Made by a program: the position numbers and the translations under genes | Assembly: GCA_026985785.1 (NCBI GenBank) | Contig: JALSPT010000027.1 | Span: forward strand, 1-13,016 | Length of the DNA stretch: 13,016 nucleotides | Reading direction: 5' to 3' | Source: Anaerolineales bacterium | GTDB taxonomy: Bacteria > Chloroflexota > Anaerolineae > Anaerolineales > DRMV01 | In this document: in pieces, positions 1 through 5,646 of the stretch | How the letters are laid out: each line of letters opens with the position of its first letter | Position numbering within the stretch: the stretch's first letter is position 1 | Notes under the pieces: model-generated | The model's database searches: none | What the model saw: the letters and a program-made list of their open reading frames with translations, nothing else | Told to the model about the DNA's origin: nothing

Positions 1-1256
1 CCCGTCACCTTCAAGCCGCCGATGGTTTCCGGCCTGGCATTACGCACTCGCTCTTCGATGGGGTGCCGGTCGCCGGTGAAAGGTGTGTCGATACGGTCGT
101 AATAGGAAGGCCCTACCTCGCGGAAGAGCAGGTCGACCAGTTCGGCAGGCTTGCGATGGAGTTGCACCATCATATCCAAAAGATACAAACCGGCCAGAAT
201 GCCATCGCGCTCCGGCACATTGCCGCGGAAGGCATAGCCGCCCGATTCTTCGCCGCCGATCAGGGCATCCACTTCCAACATCTTCGGCGCGACGTATTTG
301 AAGCCCACCCCAGTTTCGTAAACCGGCACGCCATAACGCTCGCCCAATTTGTTGAGCAGGGTCGTAGTGGAGATCGTCTTCACGATGGGGCCCCGCTGGC
401 CGCGCACCTCCAGCAAGTAATAGGCCAGCAGCGCATACACCCGCAGTTGGTTGACAAACTGGCCGTGCTCGTCGCCCAGCCCTACTCGGTCGGCGTCGCC
501 ATCGGTGATCAGCAAAACATCCGCCCCGCGCTTCACCGTTTCGGCCAGGCCGACGTCGATGTTCGGCGGGATGGGCTCGGGGCGCTTCATCTCGGGGAAA
601 ATGGGGTTGCGGGTGTTGTGGATTTCCTCCACCACGGTTTTACCGCCCGCCAGCAACCGGCTAAACCAACCCGCCCCGTTGCCCCACATGGGATCCACCA
701 GCACCTTGAAACCGGCCTGTTTGATGGGCCCCAGGTCGACCAGCGTTTTGATGTGCTCGATGTACGCCGGTGCCGGGTCGAAGCGCACCACCAACCCCTG
801 CTGCTCGGCCTCGGCAAGGGGCACCCGTTGCACTTCGCCCTCGGTGGTAGGGATGAGCGCCTCGATGCGTTTCAATCCCTCCGGCGCGATAGCGCCGCCA
901 TGCTCATCGCGCACCTTGAAACCGTTGTCGGTGGGCGGGTTGTGCGAAGCGGTAATGTTGACCGCGCCCGCTGCTTTTTTATCCACCACCGAATACGAAA
1001 TCACCGGCGTGGGGGTTGCGCCCTGGGTCAGGTACACCCGGAGGCCGTTGCCTGCCAGCACCTCGGCCACCGCGGCTGCAAAGTTTTCGGAATGAAACCG
1101 TTTGTCGTGGCCGACCACGACCCACGCGCCGGCCTTCCCTTCCTCCAGCAAATAACGGGCAAAGCCCTGCGCCGCCCGTCGCACATTGGCAAAAGTGTAA
1201 TCCTCAGCAATCCGACCGCGCCAGCCGTCGGTTCCAAACTTAATCTGCGTGCTCAT
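1..1256 (-). CDS. Phosphoglucomutase/phosphomannomutase family protein, partial (3' end outside window)
   Basis: Alpha-D-phosphohexomutase that moves phosphate between C1 and C6 of glucose or mannose phosphates in the cytoplasm. Seen: FGTDGWRG at residues 7-14, the phosphoserine loop TASHNP with Ser104, the metal-binding loop DGDADR at 252-257, and the sugar-binding loop GEESGG around 335-340 followed by RGNVPERDG. The frame stays open to base 1, giving about 418 residues. The family is usually about 460-480 residues, so most of the C-terminal phosphate-binding domain lies outside. The ATG at 1256 is chosen because AGGAGGG (complement of 1261-1267) sits just upstream and the N-terminus matches the family start. 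Divergent from mnmA. All key active-site motifs present look intact. Glucose versus mannose specificity (or a phosphoglucosamine role) cannot be decided from this sequence. Confidence 0.93.
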   Translation of the reverse strand, partial: MSTQIKFGTDGWRGRIAEDYTFANVRRAAQGFARYLLEEGKAGAWVVVGHDKRFHSENFAAAVAEVLAGNGLRVYLTQGATPTPVISYSVVDKKAAGAVNITASHNPPTDNGFKVRDEHGGAIAPEGLKRIEALIPTTEGEVQRVPLAEAEQQGLVVRFDPAPAYIEHIKTLVDLGPIKQAGFKVLVDPMWGNGAGWFSRLLAGGKTVVEEIHNTRNPIFPEMKRPEPIPPNIDVGLAETVKRGADVLLITDGDADRVGLGDEHGQFVNQLRVYALLAYYLLEVRGQRGPIVKTISTTTLLNKLGERYGVPVYETGVGFKYVAPKMLEVDALIGGEESGGYAFRGNVPERDGILAGLYLLDMMVQLHRKPAELVDLLFREVGPSYYDRIDTPFTGDRHPIEERVRNARPETIGGLKVT

Positions 1257-1260
1257 CGCA

Positions 1261-1292
1261 CCCTCCTCAAATGGTGTGGCTCAATTATACCA
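1261..1292 (-). promoter_or_regulatory. Extended -10 promoter and ribosome binding site of the hexomutase gene
   Basis: On the minus strand TGGTATAAT occupies 1292-1284: a perfect TATAAT with the TGn extension. No good -35 is visible at 16-18 bp, as expected for an extended -10 promoter. Transcription would start near 1277, leaving a leader of about 20 nt with AGGAGGG (1267-1261) placed 4 nt before the ATG. Confidence 0.75.
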
Positions 1293-1334
1293 GCGATGTT
1301 TTGGCACCGCGCTGCAAAAAGCACAAAAGAGGAA

Positions 1335-1354
1335 ACCGCTCCAAGGGAAGCGGT
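1335..1354. promoter_or_regulatory. 6-bp dyad between divergent promoters, possible operator
   Basis: ACCGCT (1335-1340) and AGCGGT (1349-1354) form a perfect inverted repeat with an 8-nt centre. It covers the expected -35 position of the mnmA promoter and lies about 45 bp upstream of the divergent hexomutase -10. An operator role is inference; a 6-bp arm can arise by chance. Confidence 0.3.
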
Positions 1355-1362
1355 AAATACGG

Positions 1363-1368
1363 TACAAT
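1363..1368 (+). promoter_or_regulatory. -10 box of mnmA, probable leaderless start
   Basis: TACAAT lies 6 nt before the mnmA ATG (1375), so the predicted transcription start coincides with the A of the start codon. No Shine-Dalgarno-like sequence occurs between 1355 and 1374 (the last bases are TGCCCC). No convincing -35 is visible. A leaderless transcript is the simplest reading. Confidence 0.5.
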
Positions 1369-1374
1369 TGCCCC

Positions 1375-2466
1375 ATGACTCCAACCGTTGCCATCGCGAT
1401 GAGCGGTGGGGTGGATAGTTCCGTAGCCGCGGCGCTGCTGGTGCAGCAAGGCTATCGCGTCATTGGCGTGATGTTGCGCCTGTGGAGCGAGCCGGGCAAA
1501 GAGGCCGAAAACCGCTGTTGCACCCTCGAAGCCACCGACCTCGCCCGCCACGTTGCCCGCCTGCTTGGCATTCCCTTCCACCTCATCGACGCGCGCCAAC
1601 CTTTCCGCCAAACCGTAGTGCAATACTTCCTCGACGGCTACGCCGCCGGGATCACCCCCAACCCCTGCCTGGTGTGCAACCGCCACATTCGCTGGGGGCT
1701 GATGTGGGAACATGCCCGCGCTTTGGGCGCCGACCTGCTGGCGACCGGCCACTACGCCCGCCTGCACACCGACGAAGAGGGGCAAGTGCACCTGCTGCGA
1801 GGCGTGGACGAGCGCAAAGACCAATCTTACGTCCTCAGCCGCCTCACCGCCGAGCAACTTCGCCACACCCTGCTGCTTATAGGTGGCTATACGAAAGGCG
1901 CCATCCGCCAAATGGCACGCCAATTCGGCCTGCCGGTGGCCAACCGCCCCGACAGCCAGGACCTGTGCTTCCTCGGCGGCGGCGATTACCGCGATTTCCT
2001 CCGCCGCCACGCCCCCCACACCGTCAGACCGGGGCCCATCTTCAGCGTGACCGGCGAGCACCTGGGCACCCATCGCGGCCTGGCCTTCTACACCATCGGC
2101 CAGCGCAAAGGCATCGGCATCGCCGCCGAGCAGCCCCTCTACGTCGTAGCAAAAGACAGCGCACACAACGCCCTCATCGTCGGTCCACGAGAAGCCCTGG
2201 GGCAACGCCTCCTCCTGGCTGCCGAGGCCAACTGGATTATCCCACCCCCCACCTCCCCCTTTCACGCCACGGTGCAAATTCGCGCCACCGCGCGCCCGCA
2301 ACCGGCCACCATTTCGCTTCTGGACAGCAGGCGCTTCCGGGCCGAATTCGACGCCCCCCAACGGGACATCACCCCCGGGCAGGCCGCTGCGATCTACCTG
2401 GGCGACGAATGCCTGGGCAGCGGCATCATCACGTCTTCCGAACCCTCAAGGAGCGAGGCACCATGA
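1375..2466 (+). CDS. mnmA: tRNA-specific 2-thiouridylase MnmA
   Basis: Puts sulfur on C2 of wobble uridine 34 in tRNA-Lys, -Glu and -Gln, adenylating the uridine with ATP and taking sulfur from a persulfide relay. Seen in the 363 residues (usual family length about 350-380): PP-loop SGGVDSS at 10-16, catalytic cysteine pair site NPCLVCN with Cys98, the ATGHYAR segment at 123-129, RKDQSYVL near 147-154, and the second catalytic cysteine in DSQDLCF (Cys198). The C-terminal half has FYTIGQRKG and a beta-barrel tail. The N-terminus begins just before the PP-loop, as is normal, which supports the ATG at 1375 although no ribosome binding site precedes it. The stop overlaps the start of the next gene (ATGA, 2463-2466), so the two are probably co-translated. 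All catalytic residues look intact. Confidence 0.97.
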   Translation: MTPTVAIAMSGGVDSSVAAALLVQQGYRVIGVMLRLWSEPGKEAENRCCTLEATDLARHVARLLGIPFHLIDARQPFRQTVVQYFLDGYAAGITPNPCLVCNRHIRWGLMWEHARALGADLLATGHYARLHTDEEGQVHLLRGVDERKDQSYVLSRLTAEQLRHTLLLIGGYTKGAIRQMARQFGLPVANRPDSQDLCFLGGGDYRDFLRRHAPHTVRPGPIFSVTGEHLGTHRGLAFYTIGQRKGIGIAAEQPLYVVAKDSAHNALIVGPREALGQRLLLAAEANWIIPPPTSPFHATVQIRATARPQPATISLLDSRRFRAEFDAPQRDITPGQAAAIYLGDECLGSGIITSSEPSRSEAP

Positions 2467-2735
2467 CCCTCCCGGCTTTCGTTTTCGGCGCCCTGCTCGC
2501 CACCCTCTACGGCAGCCTGTTCCACCTCTGGAAAGGCGGCTCGCCGCTCCGCCTGTTGGCCGACCTGATCTTCGCCTGGCTCGGCTTCTGGGGCGGGCAA
2601 GCCCTGGCCGCCGCGCAGGGGTGGCAATGGGGCATGGTCGGCCCCCTTCATTTCCTCGTCGCCAGCCTGTTCGCCCTGGTTGCTCTCGCCGGGGGGCACC
2701 TCTTACTGCCCCCACCACCCGATTCATCACACTAA
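2463..2735 (+). CDS. Small three-helix membrane protein, function unknown
   Basis: A 90-residue hydrophobic protein. Three likely membrane helices lie around residues 4-22, 30-52 and 60-82, followed by a short proline-rich tail ending in PPPPDSSH. The loop LWKGGSPLR after the first helix is basic and would by the positive-inside rule face the cytoplasm. I do not recognise a named family. The start is supported by the 4-bp ATGA overlap with mnmA and an AAGGAG at 2449-2454, inside the end of mnmA. The overlap makes translational coupling with mnmA likely. The ORF's last codons run into the ACTAAT repeats in front of sucC, and the stop is TAA at 2733-2735. No functional link to tRNA thiolation can be read from the sequence. 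Confidence 0.75.
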   Translation: MTLPAFVFGALLATLYGSLFHLWKGGSPLRLLADLIFAWLGFWGGQALAAAQGWQWGMVGPLHFLVASLFALVALAGGHLLLPPPPDSSH

Positions 2736-2757
2736 TTTCACTAATCAAACTAATTCT
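2731..2757 (+). repeat. Three 9-bp-spaced ACTAAT direct repeats upstream of sucCD promoter
   Basis: ACTAAT occurs at 2731, 2740 and 2749, exactly 9 bp apart (ACTAATTTC, ACTAATCAA, ACTAATTCT). The third copy ends at the -35 hexamer of the sucC promoter and the first overlaps the stop of the membrane-protein gene. The array is AT-rich in an otherwise GC-rich region. It could be a short tandem repeat, an UP-like element or an activator/repressor site. Confidence 0.7.
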
Positions 2758-2782
2758 CAAAAACGCAAACCGGTGGTATAAT
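2754..2782 (+). promoter_or_regulatory. sucCD promoter
   Basis: TTCTCA (2754-2759, 4 of 6 to consensus), 17-bp spacer, TATAAT (2777-2782) with a TGG extension at 2774-2776. It is the best promoter in front of sucC; transcription would start near 2789, giving a leader of about 48 nt. Confidence 0.8.
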
Positions 2783-2801
2783 GGCGGCGTTGTCAACACC
2801 A

Positions 2802-2831
2802 CCCCGGGCTACGGCCCGAAAAACCGGGGAG
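2802..2831 (+). promoter_or_regulatory. sucC leader: two competing hairpins over the ribosome binding site
   Basis: The sucC Shine-Dalgarno is GGGGAG (2826-2831), 5 nt before the ATG. CCCCGG (2802-2807) is a perfect complement of CCGGGG (2824-2829) and would cover it. A local alternative, CGGGC (2805-2809), TACG, GCCCG (2814-2818), is a 5-bp stem closed by a C(UACG)G tetraloop of the very stable UNCG class, and would leave the ribosome site free. The two cannot form fully together. The pairings are seen; a regulatory role is inference. Confidence 0.45.
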
Positions 2832-2836
2832 CCTTT

Positions 2837-3979
2837 ATGAAACTACACGAGTACCAATCCAAGCAAATCTTTGCAAAGTATGGCGTTCCCATTCCCAAGG
2901 GGCGCGTCGCGGCCACAGCAGCAGAAGCCCGGCAAATTGCCGAGGAACTGGGTGGCCGCGTGGTCGTTAAAGCCCAAGTTTTGGTGGGCGGGCGCGGCAA
3001 AGCAGGCGGGATCAAACTGGCCAAAACCCCCGAAGAAGCCGAAGAGCGCGCCACCGAGATCCTGGCGATGAAGCTCAAGGGGCTGCCGGTGCGCAAAGTG
3101 CTCATCGACGAAGCCGCCAACATCGCCAAGGAAATCTACCTGGGCATCACCAACGACCGGGCAGCCCGCAAGCCGGTGATGATGGCCTCCGCCGAGGGCG
3201 GCGTGGAGATCGAAGAAGTCGCCCGCACCATGCCGGAGAAAATCATCAAAATCCACATCGACCCGCTGCTCGGCCTGCGCGGCTACCAGACCCGCGACCT
3301 GGCCTTAGGCATCGACCTCCCCAAGGAACACTGGAAAGCCTTTAGCAAGGTGTGTTTCGGCCTGTGGGAAGCCTACCAAAAGAGCGACGCCACCTTGGCC
3401 GAAATCAACCCGCTGGTCATCACCGACGAGGGCGAGATCCTGGCGGTGGACGGCAAGATGATCATCGACGACAATGCCCTCTTCCGCCACCCCGACCTGG
3501 CCGAAATGCGCGACCTGGACGTCGAAGCCCCCGAAGAAACCGAAGCCCGCAAATACGGCCTCTCCTACATCAAACTGGACGGCAACATCGGCTGCATGGT
3601 GAACGGCGCCGGACTGGCCATGACCACGATGGACGTCATCAAACTCTACGGCGGCGAACCGGCCAACTTCCTGGACATCGGCGGCGGTGCCAACGCCGAA
3701 AAAGTGGCCGCTGCCTTCCGCATCATCCTCTCCGAGCCGAACGTCAAAGCCGTCCTCATCAACATCTTCGGCGGCATCACCCGCGGCGACGAAGTAGCCC
3801 GCGGCATCCTCGCAGCGATGGAAGAGGTCAAACCGCAGGTACCCATGGTCGCCCGCATCGTCGGCACCAACGCCGAAGAAGGCCGCCGCCTGCTGGCCAA
3901 CGCCAACATGATTACCGCAGAAACCCTGGTCGAAGCGGCCCAAAAAGCCGTTGCCGCCGCGAAGGGAGGCGCCCAATGA
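2837..3979 (+). CDS. sucC: Succinyl-CoA synthetase (ADP-forming) beta subunit
   Basis: Beta subunit of the TCA-cycle enzyme that interconverts succinyl-CoA and succinate with substrate-level phosphorylation of a nucleoside diphosphate. The 380 residues match the usual length (about 385). The N-terminus MKLHEYQSKQIFAKYGVP opens the ATP-grasp domain, which continues with the glycine-rich VLVGGRGKAGG near 52-62 and the metal-site segment EINPLV. The C-terminal ligase domain has LDGNIGCMVNGAGLAM, FLDIGGGA and INIFGGITRGDEVA. The ATG at 2837 is preferred over upstream in-frame starts because it fits the family N-terminus and follows GGGGAG by 5 nt. The stop overlaps the sucD start by 4 bp (ATGA), giving a coupled two-gene operon with 1:1 subunits. 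ADP versus GDP preference cannot be read with certainty. Confidence 0.97.
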   Translation: MKLHEYQSKQIFAKYGVPIPKGRVAATAAEARQIAEELGGRVVVKAQVLVGGRGKAGGIKLAKTPEEAEERATEILAMKLKGLPVRKVLIDEAANIAKEIYLGITNDRAARKPVMMASAEGGVEIEEVARTMPEKIIKIHIDPLLGLRGYQTRDLALGIDLPKEHWKAFSKVCFGLWEAYQKSDATLAEINPLVITDEGEILAVDGKMIIDDNALFRHPDLAEMRDLDVEAPEETEARKYGLSYIKLDGNIGCMVNGAGLAMTTMDVIKLYGGEPANFLDIGGGANAEKVAAAFRIILSEPNVKAVLINIFGGITRGDEVARGILAAMEEVKPQVPMVARIVGTNAEEGRRLLANANMITAETLVEAAQKAVAAAKGGAQ

Positions 3980-4845
3980 GCATCTTAGTCAACAAAGACA
4001 CCCGCGTGGTGGTGCAAGGCATCACCGGCCGTGAAGGCATGTTCCACACCACCCAAATGGTCGCCTACGGCACCAACGTCGTCGCCGGCGTAACCCCCGG
4101 AAAGGGCGGCCAATGGGTGCTGGACGACAAAATTCCCGTGTTCGACACCGTGAAGAAAGCCGTCGAAACCACGGGCGCCAACACCAGCGTGATCTTCGTG
4201 CCCGCCCGCTTCGCAGCCGACGCCATCTTCGAGGCCGCCGACGCTGGGGTAGAACTCATCGTCTGCATCACCGAAGGCATTCCGGTGCAGGATATGATGC
4301 GGGTGCGCGCCTACCTCGACCAGAAAGGCTCGCGCCTGGTCGGCCCCAACTGCCCCGGCCTGCTGACGCCCGGTGAGGCCAAAGTCGGCATCATCCCCGG
4401 CAACATCGCCATCCCCGGCAACGTCGGCGTGGTCTCTCGCTCCGGCACGCTGACCTACGAAGTGCTCTACGCCATGAAACTGCTGGGCATCGGCGCCACC
4501 ACCACCGTCGGCATCGGCGGCGACCCGATCAACGGCACCAGTTTCCTCGATGCGCTCAAGATGTTCGAAGAAGATCCCCAAACCGAGAAAGTGGTGCTCA
4601 TCGGCGAAATCGGCGGCACCGACGAGCAAAAAGCCGCCCAGTACATCGCCGACCACATGACCAAGCCGGTGGTGGGCTTCATCGCCGGGCAGACCGCGCC
4701 CCCCGGCAAACGCATGGGGCACGCTGGCGCGATCGTGGAAGGCGGCGAAGGCACCGCAGCCGAGAAGATCGAAGCCCTGGAAAAAGCAGGCGTCAAAGTG
4801 GCCAAACACCCCGAAGAGATTGCCCACATTCTCAAAGATCTATAA
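3976..4845 (+). CDS. sucD: Succinyl-CoA synthetase (ADP-forming) alpha subunit
   Basis: Alpha subunit that binds CoA and carries the phosphohistidine passed between succinyl phosphate and nucleotide. The protein has 289 residues, the usual length. Seen: CoA-binding Rossmann start VVVQGITGREGMFH at about 11-24, GTNVVAGVTPGKGG, the region LVGPNCPGLLTPGE, VSRSGTLTYE, GIGGDPINGTSF, and the active-site loop RMGHAGAI with His249. A ribosome site GGGAGG (3964-3969) lies 6 nt upstream inside sucC, and the ATGA overlap indicates coupled translation. No oddities were found. It is followed by a strong terminator at 4869. Confidence 0.97.
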   Translation: MSILVNKDTRVVVQGITGREGMFHTTQMVAYGTNVVAGVTPGKGGQWVLDDKIPVFDTVKKAVETTGANTSVIFVPARFAADAIFEAADAGVELIVCITEGIPVQDMMRVRAYLDQKGSRLVGPNCPGLLTPGEAKVGIIPGNIAIPGNVGVVSRSGTLTYEVLYAMKLLGIGATTTVGIGGDPINGTSFLDALKMFEEDPQTEKVVLIGEIGGTDEQKAAQYIADHMTKPVVGFIAGQTAPPGKRMGHAGAIVEGGEGTAAEKIEALEKAGVKVAKHPEEIAHILKDL

Positions 4846-4868
4846 GCACCTTCCTCGCACAAAAACCG

Positions 4869-4900
4869 CACCCCGCTCCTTCACAGAGCGGGGTGTTTTC
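4869..4900. terminator. Intrinsic terminator of sucCD, probably bidirectional
   Basis: CACCCCGCTC (4869-4878), 7-nt loop, GAGCGGGGTG (4886-4895): a perfect 10-bp stem followed by TTTTC on the plus strand. On the minus strand the same stem is followed by CGGTTTTTG (complement of 4860-4868), so it can also end transcripts from acpP about 145 bp past its stop. The rest of the gap, 4901-5043, holds nothing I recognise. Confidence 0.88.
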
Positions 4901-5043
4901 ATCGACGCCGACATGCTCCCTGGACGACACGCTCCCATCGCCCATGCATAGTCATTGTCAGGAACACTTAGCATGTTTCTGCGCAGTACCACGCATCTCC
5001 CCCCATCCCCCTCTCTAACTCGCCGGCTCAGCGCCAGCGCCTC

Positions 5044-5283
5044 TTACAACCGCGCCTCGATGTATTTCACCGCTTCGCCTACGGTGGTGATGCTCTGCGC
5101 ATCCTCATCGGAAATTTCGGCGCCGAACTTGTCCTCCAGCGCCATGATCAATTCCACCAAGTCGAGGGAATCCGCTTCCAGGTCCTCCTTGAAGCGGGCT
5201 TCCATCGTCACCTTATCGGGATCAACACCCAACAAATCCACGATGATTTCCTTGATCTCTTCAAAAACTTGAGATTCCGCCAT
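5044..5283 (-). CDS. acpP: Acyl carrier protein
   Basis: Carries the growing acyl chain in type II fatty acid synthesis as a thioester on a 4'-phosphopantetheine arm. The protein has 79 residues, the usual size, and is strongly acidic. The attachment motif is DSLDLVEL with Ser39; the surrounding DLEADSLD and the recognition helix DLVELIMALEDKFG are canonical. The ATG at 5283 is chosen over an upstream in-frame ATG at 5301 because AGGAGG stands 7 nt before it and the longer form would add only MLRRHN. It stands alone: fabG, fabF and fabD are not adjacent, unlike many genomes where acpP lies in a fab cluster. It has its own strong promoter and is convergent with sucCD. Confidence 0.96.
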   Translation of the reverse strand: MAESQVFEEIKEIIVDLLGVDPDKVTMEARFKEDLEADSLDLVELIMALEDKFGAEISDEDAQSITTVGEAVKYIEARL

Positions 5284-5319
5284 GTTGTGCCTCCTGAGCA
5301 AAAAGATACGTGTGGCCTA

Positions 5320-5347
5320 ATTGTAACCTGCCCTTACCATCTGTCAA
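5320..5347 (-). promoter_or_regulatory. acpP promoter
   Basis: On the minus strand a perfect TTGACA (5347-5342), 16-bp spacer, TACAAT (5325-5320). The start would be near 5313, giving a leader of about 30 nt that carries AGGAGG at the right distance from the ATG. Confidence 0.82.
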
Positions 5348-5373
5348 GGTGCAGGCTGACAGCCTCTCCAGGC

Positions 5374-5573
5374 GCACTCAAATGTTGTAGGTAAGACCAT
5401 CGTATGGCCAGATCTCTCCCCACTCCCTGGCGGAGGCGTGTCCTTCGTTGACACTCAGGACAGCCTCCGCCTTCCCCCTCCCCTCCCTTACTGAAGGGAG
5501 GGGAGGGGGAGGCCGCCGTAGGCGGCGGGGGAGGGGTGAGATCCTGAAAAGTGCTTCTACGACATTTGCTTGC
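5374..5573. repeat. Structured inverted-repeat-bounded element (MITE-like), about 200 bp
   Basis: Outer ends CAAATGTTGTAG (5379-5390) and CTACGACATTTG (5557-5568) are inverted repeats (11 of 12; partial pairing continues to about 5374/5573). Inner ends GATCTCTCCCC (5411-5421) and GGGGTGAGATC (5533-5543) pair in 10 of 11. Between them are three hairpins: GGCGGAGGC (5429-5437) with GCCTCCGCC (5463-5471), extended inward by TGTCC/GGACA; a 19-bp polypyrimidine/polypurine stem (5471-5489 with 5494-5512, ACTG loop, one T-G pair); and GCCGCC-GTA-GGCGGC (5512-5526). No gene is present; an open frame across it on the minus strand has low-complexity proline/arginine content. It lies between the divergent acpP and fni promoters. 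Confidence 0.65.
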
Positions 5574-5592
5574 ACCGGCCTCTCCCGGCGCG

Positions 5593-5621
5593 TTGACAAG
5601 GCCGTCGCGGGCTGGTAAGAT
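5593..5621 (+). promoter_or_regulatory. Promoter of the fni-prenyl synthase operon
   Basis: Perfect TTGACA (5593-5598), 17-bp spacer, TAAGAT (5616-5621) with a TGG extension at 5613-5615. The start would be near 5628. The ribosome site is a modest AGGGA (5632-5636) 10 nt before the ATG. Confidence 0.85.
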
Positions 5622-5646
5622 AGTTCACAGCAGGGAACACCACACG

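Noticed and set aside
63..1418. Long plus-strand open frame opposite the hexomutase gene
   Set aside because: It is antisense to a gene with all phosphohexomutase motifs, has no ribosome site and its translation is His/Arg/Gln-rich without a recognisable domain; a GC-rich shadow.
1285..2361. Long minus-strand open frame opposite mnmA
   Set aside because: Gly/Ala/Val-rich shadow of mnmA, whose catalytic motifs are intact on the plus strand.
3760..3800. Gly instead of Cys in the SucC segment ITRGDEVA as a sign of a defective enzyme
   Set aside because: This position varies among functional SucC proteins and the rest of the protein is canonical.
5378..5599. Small minus-strand frame across the structured element before fni
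   Set aside because: Its Pro/Arg-rich low-complexity translation follows from the palindromic repeats; it has no ribosome site and overlaps the fni promoter.
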